DNA from: an uncultured Acetatifactor sp.
Lineage (GTDB): Bacteria; Bacillota; Clostridia; Lachnospirales; Lachnospiraceae
Direction of reading: 5' to 3'
DNA length: 7,991 nt
Assembly (NCBI GenBank): GCA_948496895.1
Contig: CAOOJO010000033.1
Span: forward strand, 5,916-13,906
Part shown: positions 1-5,034 of the stretch, piece after piece
Numbering within the stretch: position 1 is the stretch's first letter
Layout of the letters: the number at the start of each line of letters is the position of its first letter
Program-made: the position numbers and the translations under genes
Notes under the pieces: generated by a model
Seen by the model: only the letters and a program-made list of their open reading frames with translations
What the model was told of the DNA's origin: nothing
Database searches by the model: none

Positions 1-770
1 ATCCGCACCGGATTCTGGCTGCGCAGCACCTCAAAAATCGTGTCGAAGTCCTCCGCGTTGAGGAACGCCTTGCCGCTGTCGCCGCCGTTCTTCTTCACCG
101 TCCAGGGCGAGAGATAGTCGTCCACGATGATCAGGTTCCGTATCCCCCTGTCCTTCAGGTAGAGCTTCTCGTAGGTGTCCAGCCTGGCCATGGCCATCTC
201 ATAGATCACGTCCTCCATCTGGGAGCCCTTCACGGCGAAGCGGTTCAGATAATCCTGAATCCGCAGCACTCCCAGGCGCACGTTCTGGGTGGAGACCAGC
301 GTGTCGTTGTCGAACAGGGACAATTGGATGCTGCCCCCGCCGATGTCCAGAATGGCCGTCTTCTCCTCGATGATCTTCCGGAAGCTCTCTCCCTTTGACG
401 CGACAGACTTGTAGTCCATGAACCGCTGCTCCGAATTGCTCAGGATTTCCACCTTGATTCCCGTGCGCTGGGCTATCCTGTCCTGCACGATGGTGGTGTT
501 CTCCGTCTCCCGGATGGCGCTGGTGGCGTAGGCTCTGTAATTCTCCACCTTGTAGGCCTTCATGATATCGGAGAAATCCTTCAGTGTCCGGCAGAGCTCA
601 TCCATCTTCTCGTTGCCGATCTTGCCCGTGGCGTAGGTATCGGAGCCTAAGTCCAGACGCTTGCTGACGCAGTCGATCTCCCGCATGTTGTCCTTGCCGG
701 AAAACTCGAATATCTTCAGCGTCAGCTCGTAGCTGCCCACATCAATGGCAGCAAAAGTCCTGATGCCCAT
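1..770 (-). CDS. Ppx/GppA-family phosphatase-like protein (3' end outside window)
   Basis: The 256 codons visible from the ATG at 770 run off base 1 with no stop, so the C-terminus is missing. Family members hydrolyse polyphosphate or pppGpp and have an actin-like (ASKHA) fold. The supporting motifs are the N-terminal AAIDVGSYELTLKIFE (residues 7-22), YATSAIRET (81-89, matching the usual ATSAxR), SNSEQRF (111-117, where GxEEAxL is usual) and LDIGGGSIQLSL (141-152, the second phosphate loop). The start is set by AGGAGG at 781-786, ten bases upstream; an in-frame TTG at 776 is too close to it. The gene follows the DUF815 ATPase gene by seven bases and is probably the third gene of the pheA operon. 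Several normally invariant positions differ: Asn of DxGSNS is Tyr, the second Glu of the Glu pair is Gln, and the usual G-x-x-GT segment is replaced by IIVDDYLSPW (214-223). Family membership is clear; substrate and activity are not. Motif comparisons are from memory of the E. coli proteins. Confidence 0.87.
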   Translation of the reverse strand, partial: MGIRTFAAIDVGSYELTLKIFEFSGKDNMREIDCVSKRLDLGSDTYATGKIGNEKMDELCRTLKDFSDIMKAYKVENYRAYATSAIRETENTTIVQDRIAQRTGIKVEILSNSEQRFMDYKSVASKGESFRKIIEEKTAILDIGGGSIQLSLFDNDTLVSTQNVRLGVLRIQDYLNRFAVKGSQMEDVIYEMAMARLDTYEKLYLKDRGIRNLIIVDDYLSPWTVKKNGGDSGKAFLNAEDFDTIFEVLRSQNPVR

Positions 771-777
771 CCACAAA

Positions 778-2166
778 TCACCTCCTATTCTTATTCCAGT
801 TCCGCATCCCCAATATATAATCGATGAACTGCTGGGCCGTCCTGCCGGAGAGTCCTCCGTGGGACAGCTCCCATTTGTTGGCTTCCAGCAATAGCTCCTC
901 CTGCGGCATCTTGATTCCGTATCTGTCCGCCAGCGCCCCCACGATGCCCTGGAACTGCTTCTTGTCCGGCGCGCCGAAGTAGATGGTGACCCCGAAGCGG
1001 TACACCAAAGACAGCTTCTCCTGCACCGTATCGCTGGTGTGCATGTCCTGGCGAATCTCCGGCAGATGCCCGTCCTCGGTCTTGTCGCCGTAGTTCTCCC
1101 GGATCAGATGGCGGCGGTTGGAGGTGGCGTAGATCAGCACGTTCTCCGGCTTCCTCTCCAGCCCGCCCTCGATGACCGCCTTCAGATATTTATATTCTAT
1201 CTCAAAATCCTCGAAGCTCAAATCGTCCATGAAAATGATGAATTTATAATTGCGGCTCTTTATTTGGCTGATGATTTCGTTCAGATCCTGGAACTGGTGC
1301 TTGTACACCTCTATGACACGCAGCCCCCTGTGGTAGTACTCGTTGGCGATGGCCTTGATGCAGGAGGATTTCCCCGTGCCCGCGTCGCCGAAGAGCAGGC
1401 AGTTGTTGGCCTTCCGCCCGGAGACGAAGGCCTCCGTGTTGTCCCGTAGCTTCTTTTTCTGAAGCTCATAGCCCACCAGGTCGTCCAGCTTCACATGGGC
1501 GATATTGAGAATCGGCTCTATCCTGGCACCGGTCCCCATGGACAGGCCCTGTCCCTCTCTGACAATGCGGAAAGATTTGTGCAGGCCGAATTTTCCTACC
1601 CCGTATTCTCCGTAAAAGTCCGTCAGGGTACTTTTCATCTCCGCCGGCGTGGCCGCTTCCCCCAGCTTTACCGCCAGCTCACAGATGCGCTCACAGATCC
1701 GGGAATTGTAGACCCTGCTCTCCAGGGCGCTGCCCTGGTAATGCTCTATCATGGAGAACGCCTCTATGCCCAGCAGCCTGCACATGGGCGCGAAGTCATA
1801 GTCGAAGAACTCCTTGAAAATCTCCATATCGTGCAGCACCGCCTCGTTGACAGTCCCCTCCACTTCGCCCCGCATCTCGCAGCCCCGGCTGTAGCTGTTC
1901 ACATGAATCACCAGCAGATGGGTCAGATAGCAGTGCCACAGATTGCCGTGGAAGCCGTATGTCCCTGCCATCTCCAGAAGGCTGTGGATACACCCGCAGA
2001 ACCTGTCCTTTGTATTCCGCTCCGAACCGGGTCCCCCTTTCACTTTCCCGCACTGTTCCATGACACCGTCGTCATACTCGTTCATCAGAAGCGCCATGCT
2101 GTGCAGCAGCCTGCCCCTGTCGTCCGGAAATCCCCTGTATAGCATCAGTTCACAATCTCTCATCAT
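778..2166 (-). CDS. DUF815-type AAA+ ATPase
   Basis: A 462-residue soluble protein with a C-terminal P-loop ATPase module of the DUF815/COG2607 type. Visible motifs are Walker A GDAGTGKSS (260-268), Walker B FIIFMDDLSFE (309-319), sensor 1 with the family hallmark YATSNRRHL (346-354), a YRFG segment with a candidate arginine finger (389-392) and a GGLSGRTAQQF sensor-2 region (437-447). The first 220 or so residues are a mostly helical domain I do not recognise; it carries nine cysteines, including C57-G-C59 and C158-x3-C162. The start could be either of two adjacent ATGs (2166 or 2163), and no strong ribosome binding site precedes them. The gene begins 40 bases after the pheA stop with no terminator between, and its TGA (780-778) overlaps the ribosome binding region of the Ppx-like gene. 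The family has no settled function; a chaperone- or remodelling-like role would be a guess. No membrane segment or signal peptide is seen. Confidence 0.9.
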   Translation of the reverse strand: MMRDCELMLYRGFPDDRGRLLHSMALLMNEYDDGVMEQCGKVKGGPGSERNTKDRFCGCIHSLLEMAGTYGFHGNLWHCYLTHLLVIHVNSYSRGCEMRGEVEGTVNEAVLHDMEIFKEFFDYDFAPMCRLLGIEAFSMIEHYQGSALESRVYNSRICERICELAVKLGEAATPAEMKSTLTDFYGEYGVGKFGLHKSFRIVREGQGLSMGTGARIEPILNIAHVKLDDLVGYELQKKKLRDNTEAFVSGRKANNCLLFGDAGTGKSSCIKAIANEYYHRGLRVIEVYKHQFQDLNEIISQIKSRNYKFIIFMDDLSFEDFEIEYKYLKAVIEGGLERKPENVLIYATSNRRHLIRENYGDKTEDGHLPEIRQDMHTSDTVQEKLSLVYRFGVTIYFGAPDKKQFQGIVGALADRYGIKMPQEELLLEANKWELSHGGLSGRTAQQFIDYILGMRNWNKNRR

Positions 2167-2206
2167 TTTCGTCCACGCTCTTCCCCATTCATTCTTTTCA
2201 CAAATC

Positions 2207-3331
2207 TTAATAATTCCCCAGAATCTTCATGTTCCGGGCCTCTTCCCGAAGCCCCCGCAGGGCGTTCTTCACCGCGCTGTCCGACAGGTTCCCCTCGAAG
2301 TCGATGAAGAAGCGGTACTCCCAGTTCCGGTCCTCGATGGGGCGGCTCTCGATTTTGGTCATGTTCAGATGGTTATAGATGAAATGGGACAGCATATGGT
2401 ACAGGGAGCCGCTCTCATGGGGCACCTCGAAGCAGATGCTGATCTTGCCCGCGTCCTTCCGGAATATCTTCTGGCCGCTGACGATGATGAACCTGGTGGA
2501 GTTGGTGCCGGAGTGGTTCACCTTCCGCTGCAGCACCTCCAGCCCGTAGATTGCCCCCGCGTGCTCGCTGGCGATAGCGGCCTGGGACTTGTCCCCGTCA
2601 TCGGCCACCTTCTTGGCGGCGAAAGCATTGTTCTGCATGCTGATCTGCCGCCAGTCGTGGAGGCCCAGGTACTTGGCGCTCTGCATCAGGGACTGGGGAT
2701 GGGAGTAGACCGTCCTGATGTCCTCCGGCCTGGCTCCGGGCACCCCTAACAGGCAGTGCTCGATTTTGATGATCTGCTCCCCCACGATATAATTTTCATA
2801 CTCCTGGAGCAGGTCGTATATCTCGCTGACGATCCCCGCCGTGGAGTTCTCGATGGGAAGCACGGCGAAGTCCGCGCTGCCCTCCTCGATGGCGTCCATG
2901 GCCTCCCGGAAGCTGTCCACATGGAAGCTGTCCACGCGTTCCCCGAAGAACTGCAGCATGGCCGCCTGGGAATAGGCCCCCTCCGCCCCCTGGAACACCA
3001 CCCTGGCATTTCCGGTGTCCAGGTGGTCCACGCTGATGAAGGGCAGCTTGTCCGAACGTCCGTTCTCCATCAGGAGCTGGTACTGGAGCTTCCTGCTCAT
3101 GGAGATAATCTGCTCGAACAGCTCCACGATGCAGAAGCCGTTGAACTCATTGCTGGCAAGGGCGCGCACCCTGGCCAGCTTCTCCGCTTCCCTGCTCTTG
3201 TCCAGGACATTTTTCCCCGAGGCTATCTTGTACTGGGCCACCTGTCTACTGATGTCCATGCGCTGCTCGAACAGCTCCACCATCTGCGCGTCTATGGCAT
3301 CGATGCGCTCTCTCAATTCTGTCAGATCCAT
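2207..3331 (-). CDS. pheA: Bifunctional chorismate mutase / prephenate dehydratase (P-protein)
   Basis: This cytoplasmic enzyme converts chorismate to prephenate and then to phenylpyruvate, the precursor of phenylalanine. The 374 residues hold three domains. An AroQ-type chorismate mutase spans about 1-88, with R7, R24, K35, D44, R47, E48, S79 and Q83 lining up with the E. coli active-site residues. The prephenate dehydratase spans about 108-285, with VVFQGAEGAYSQ (111-122), PIENSTAG (159-166) and NSTRF (277-281, containing the catalytic TRF). A C-terminal ACT domain spans about 295-374, with GSLYHML (308-314, in place of GALV) and IESRP (327-331), the motifs that bind phenylalanine for feedback inhibition. 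The length is normal for the family. The start is supported by AAAGGAG (3340-3346) eight bases upstream. It is the first gene of the minus-strand operon and is read from the promoter at 3373-3401. The leader is too short for a T-box or attenuator, so control is probably mainly allosteric. Confidence 0.97.
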   Translation of the reverse strand: MDLTELRERIDAIDAQMVELFEQRMDISRQVAQYKIASGKNVLDKSREAEKLARVRALASNEFNGFCIVELFEQIISMSRKLQYQLLMENGRSDKLPFISVDHLDTGNARVVFQGAEGAYSQAAMLQFFGERVDSFHVDSFREAMDAIEEGSADFAVLPIENSTAGIVSEIYDLLQEYENYIVGEQIIKIEHCLLGVPGARPEDIRTVYSHPQSLMQSAKYLGLHDWRQISMQNNAFAAKKVADDGDKSQAAIASEHAGAIYGLEVLQRKVNHSGTNSTRFIIVSGQKIFRKDAGKISICFEVPHESGSLYHMLSHFIYNHLNMTKIESRPIEDRNWEYRFFIDFEGNLSDSAVKNALRGLREEARNMKILGNY

Positions 3332-3372
3332 ATCTGCGACTCCTTTGTCTTAAGCTTTTTTATCCTATTTCC

Positions 3373-3401
3373 ATCTTATTTTCTATCTTATACCAAAACA
3401 A
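3373..3401 (-). promoter_or_regulatory. Predicted sigma-A promoter of the pheA operon
   Basis: Read on the minus strand there is a -35 TTGTTT (3401-3396), a 17-base spacer and a -10 TAAGAT (3378-3373). Transcription would begin near 3366, leaving a leader of about 35 bases before the pheA ATG at 3331. A second TAAGAT-like box at 3390-3385 could be an alternative -10, but it lacks a well-spaced -35. The spacing is optimal and the hexamers are moderate. The element abuts the opposing promoter at 3404-3432. Confidence 0.55.
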
Positions 3402-3403
3402 TC

Positions 3404-3432
3404 TTGATAGCAAGCAAAAAGGGGTGTAAAAT
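3404..3432 (+). promoter_or_regulatory. Predicted sigma-A promoter of the propeller-protein gene
   Basis: The -35 is TTGATA (3404-3409), followed by a 17-base spacer and the -10 TAAAAT (3427-3432). Transcription should start near 3439. That leaves about 23 bases before the ATG at 3462 and would place the in-frame ATG at 3441 almost at the 5' end of the transcript, which argues against that codon as the start. The -35 lies two bases from the -35 of the pheA promoter on the other strand. Confidence 0.65.
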
Positions 3433-3449
3433 AGAAAGCAATGAAATCT

Positions 3450-3454
3450 GGAGG
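3450..3454 (+). promoter_or_regulatory. Ribosome binding site fixing the start of the propeller-protein gene
   Basis: GGAGG lies seven bases before the ATG at 3462. The reading frame is open from an ATG at 3441, but that codon precedes this site. Starting at 3462 gives a clean N-terminus: a short basic stretch (MRLKKSVK) followed directly by a membrane helix. Confidence 0.85.
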
Positions 3455-3461
3455 TATCCAC

Positions 3462-4487
3462 ATGAGATTGAAGAAATCTGTAAAAATCGTTTTGGGCATC
3501 ATCATCTTCGCCTTGGTGGCCGGCGTGGTGATTCTGCTGGCCCTGACCCAGCGGGTGGTCATGAATCCCGACGGCACCGTGGGCAACACTGCCGGCAACC
3601 TGAACAATGACGGACGCTTCTGCGAATATGACGGAACCGTCTATTTCCTGAACTCCTTCCCCGGGGGCGGTCTCTTCTCCATGACCCCGGACGAGACGGA
3701 GCTGCGCAGGCTCAACTCCCTGGAGGTGCGCAATATCCTGGCCGGCGGCAAATATCTTTACTATTACCACACGGGCATCTCCTATGAGGATGCCGGATTC
3801 ACGGGGGCTTTGGGCCTTCGCACCTTCCAGCGCTGCAAGCTCAACGGCAGCAACGCCACCTCCCTGACCACGAAAGTGGTGGTGACCGGGCAGCTTGTGA
3901 ACAATTACCTCTACCTCCTCACCGCCTACAATGACGACATCTCCTTCTCCAAGATGAAGATAGACAATTCCGATGAGGTGAAGCTGGCGGACTATGAGAT
4001 CAATCCCGCCTGCGCGGAGGACGGCTTCATCTATTATAACGGCACCCAGGGCAACCATTTCCTCTATGCCCTTGACACCGCCACGGACGCGCCCAGGGAA
4101 ATCTGGAGGGGCAATCTGTGGAATCCCGTCCTGGAGGGGGACTATGTCTACTACATGGACGTAGCAAACGACTACAGGCTCTGCCGCTATTCCCGTTCTC
4201 AGGACGTAATCGAGGTGCTGACCCAGGATCGCATAGAATGCTTCAATGTGGGCGGCGGCTATGTGTACTACCAGACCAACGGGGCCGACGCGGCCTTAAA
4301 GTGCATGGGGGCTGACGGCAGCAATCCCACAGTGATCGCCACAGGCGTCTACCACAATATCAACATGACCTCCCGGTATGTGTATTTCCAGGAGTTTAAG
4401 GACGACTCCACCATCTACCACTCGGCCCTTGGCAGCAGCGGCTATGAGGTGTTCCAGGCGGCCCAGGACGCGGCGGCCCAGGATTGA
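3462..4487 (+). CDS. Membrane-anchored DUF5050-like beta-propeller protein
   Basis: The protein has 341 residues. After a basic MRLKKSVK, one hydrophobic helix spans about 9-29 (IVLGIIIFALVAGVVILL); no lipobox cysteine or clear signal-peptidase site follows, so it probably remains as an N-terminal anchor with the rest outside the membrane. From about residue 50 the chain consists of repeats of roughly 40 residues, each opening with a Gly-aromatic strand such as DGTVYFLN, GKYLYYYH, NNYLYLLT, DGFIYYNG, GDYVYYMD, GGYVYYQT and SRYVYFQE, and most closing in a strand of the LYRMKLDGS...LT type. I count seven, as expected for a seven-bladed propeller. This style matches the DUF5050 family common in Clostridia, which has no known catalytic role; ligand binding or sensing is a guess. 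The C-terminus is Ala/Gln/Asp-rich. The gene stands alone, divergent from pheA and convergent with the ArsR gene, ending 11 bases before the latter's stop. The start choice rests on GGAGG at 3450-3454. Confidence 0.8.
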   Translation: MRLKKSVKIVLGIIIFALVAGVVILLALTQRVVMNPDGTVGNTAGNLNNDGRFCEYDGTVYFLNSFPGGGLFSMTPDETELRRLNSLEVRNILAGGKYLYYYHTGISYEDAGFTGALGLRTFQRCKLNGSNATSLTTKVVVTGQLVNNYLYLLTAYNDDISFSKMKIDNSDEVKLADYEINPACAEDGFIYYNGTQGNHFLYALDTATDAPREIWRGNLWNPVLEGDYVYYMDVANDYRLCRYSRSQDVIEVLTQDRIECFNVGGGYVYYQTNGADAALKCMGADGSNPTVIATGVYHNINMTSRYVYFQEFKDDSTIYHSALGSSGYEVFQAAQDAAAQD

Positions 4488-4498
4488 TAAGCCGCCGC
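4470..4498. terminator. GC-rich hairpin between convergent genes, possible bidirectional terminator
   Basis: GCGGCGGC (4470-4477) and GCCGCCGC (4491-4498) form a perfect 8-bp inverted repeat around a 13-base loop. The loop holds the stop of the propeller gene, and the right arm ends immediately before the last base of the ArsR gene (4499). Neither strand has a T-run after the stem, so this is not a canonical intrinsic terminator. Part of the left arm also encodes the Ala-rich C-terminus of the propeller protein, so chance is possible. Confidence 0.4.
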
Positions 4499-4843
4499 TC
4501 ACTCCTCGATATGGTCCAGCCCCTGGCTGAGAATCGTCACGATATGGGAATCCGCCAGGGAATAGAATATGGTCTTGCCCTCCCGGCGGTTCTTCACCAG
4601 ATCCATCTGCTTCAGCACCCGCAGCTGGTGGGAAATCGCCGACTGGGACATGCCCAGCACAGCCGCGATGTCGTAGACGCACATCTCCGCGGCCAACAGC
4701 ACGTACAGAATCTTCAGCCGCGTGCCGTCCCCGAACACCTTGAAGAACTCCGCCAGATCCAGCAGCTCCTCCTCCGGGGGCATCTTCTCGTCTATCTGCT
4801 TCAATGTCTCTTTATCTACATGGAGATACGCGTTCTCTTCCAT
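4499..4843 (-). CDS. ArsR/SmtB-family metal-sensing repressor
   Basis: A 114-residue winged-helix regulator; family members bind promoter DNA as dimers and release it when metal binds. The core is LAEFFKVFGDGTRLKIL (30-46), then the recognition helix region MSQSAISHQLRVLKQMDLV (65-83) and the wing NRREGKTIFYSL (85-96). The last helix keeps D98-x-H100-x10-H111-x2-E114, the same spacing as the SmtB/CzrA alpha-5 zinc or cobalt site (D104, H106, H117, E120 in SmtB). C55 and D58 in EMCVYDIA recall the alpha-3 ligands C61 and D64 of SmtB, but the N-terminal arm has no cysteine, so an alpha-3N site looks incomplete. An in-frame GTG at 4849 directly abuts the Shine-Dalgarno AAGAGG (4850-4855), so the ATG at 4843, six bases downstream of that site, is preferred. 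The gene is monocistronic, divergent from the ABC-F gene, and has no metal transporter within the window. It probably autoregulates; its target is unknown. Confidence 0.94.
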   Translation of the reverse strand: MEENAYLHVDKETLKQIDEKMPPEEELLDLAEFFKVFGDGTRLKILYVLLAAEMCVYDIAAVLGMSQSAISHQLRVLKQMDLVKNRREGKTIFYSLADSHIVTILSQGLDHIEE

Positions 4844-4849
4844 CTGCAC

Positions 4850-4855
4850 CCTCTT
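4850..4855 (-). promoter_or_regulatory. Ribosome binding site deciding the ArsR start
   Basis: On the minus strand AAGAGG (4855-4850) lies six bases before the ATG at 4843 but touches the upstream in-frame GTG at 4849. This favours ATG and a protein two residues shorter than the longest open frame. Confidence 0.65.
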
Positions 4856-4897
4856 CTCTCATCTTTCATTCTCAGAAAACTTTTTGCAGTTATTGCC

Positions 4898-4926
4898 ATT
4901 TTACAACAATTTCTCCTTTCGCGCAA
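4898..4926 (-). promoter_or_regulatory. Predicted promoter of the ArsR-family gene
   Basis: Read on the minus strand: -35 TTGCGC (4926-4921), a 17-base spacer, then -10 TAAAAT (4903-4898). Initiation near 4891 would give a leader of about 48 bases. The -35 is weak, matching consensus in only its first three bases. No strong dyad overlaps it; only short 4-bp half-sites are visible nearby. Confidence 0.45.
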
Positions 4927-4966
4927 ATCATTTTTCATCCGCATTGACAGTTCGCCGGCGTTACCC

Positions 4967-4995
4967 TTGCAAAGAACCTTCCTATCATGTAAAAT
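4967..4995 (+). promoter_or_regulatory. Predicted sigma-A promoter of the ABC-F gene
   Basis: The -35 is TTGCAA (4967-4972), followed by a 17-base spacer and the -10 TAAAAT (4990-4995). Initiation near 5002 gives a leader of about 33 bases. That is too short for the leader-peptide attenuators that control many antibiotic-resistance ABC-F genes. The -10 lies inside the inverted repeat at 4978-5001. Confidence 0.6.
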
Positions 4996-5001
4996 AGGAA
5001 G
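4978..5001. promoter_or_regulatory. Inverted repeat over the ABC-F -10 box, candidate operator
   Basis: CTTCCTAT (4978-4985) and ATAGGAAG (4994-5001) are perfect 8-bp inverted arms with an 8-base spacer. The element spans the -10 box and reaches the predicted transcription start, where a bound dimer would block RNA polymerase. There is no T-run after it, so it is not a terminator. The divergently encoded ArsR protein is the obvious local candidate ligand, but the arms do not resemble the TGAA/TTCA-type half-sites I recall for that family. Confidence 0.45.
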
Positions 5002-5021
5002 CCAAGAGGATTTTACAGGAG

Positions 5022-5027
5022 AGAGGA
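5022..5027 (+). promoter_or_regulatory. Ribosome binding site of the ABC-F gene
   Basis: AGAGGA lies seven bases before the ATG at 5035. An AGGAG at 5017-5021 is a second, more distant match, and AGAGGAT also occurs at 5005-5011, so the leader is purine-rich with repeated Shine-Dalgarno-like sequence. Confidence 0.7.
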
Positions 5028-5034
5028 TAAAAAG

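Noticed and set aside
2163..2192. Nine-codon leader frame whose TGA overlaps the ATPase ATG
   Set aside because: It starts at ATG 2192 on the minus strand and ends in an ATGA overlap, which would suit coupling, but it has no good ribosome binding site and a frame this short is easily due to chance.
1495..2749. Long plus-strand open frames opposite the ATPase and pheA genes
   Set aside because: They are antisense to genes with clear family motifs, have His/Leu/Pro/Val-rich compositions typical of shadow frames in GC-rich DNA, and match no family.
3441..3461. ATG at 3441 as start of the propeller gene
   Set aside because: It would precede the strong GGAGG at 3450-3454, lies within about two bases of the predicted transcription start, and would add seven residues before the basic-hydrophobic N-terminus.
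3360..4058. Minus-strand open frame opposite the propeller gene
   Set aside because: It is a shadow frame: Val/Gly/His-rich, no ribosome binding site, and its 3' end lies in the divergent promoter region.
4944..4949. Perfect TTGACA -35 box upstream of the ABC-F gene
   Set aside because: No acceptable -10 hexamer occurs 16-18 bases downstream; TTGCAA-N17-TAAAAT at 4967-4995 is a better complete promoter.
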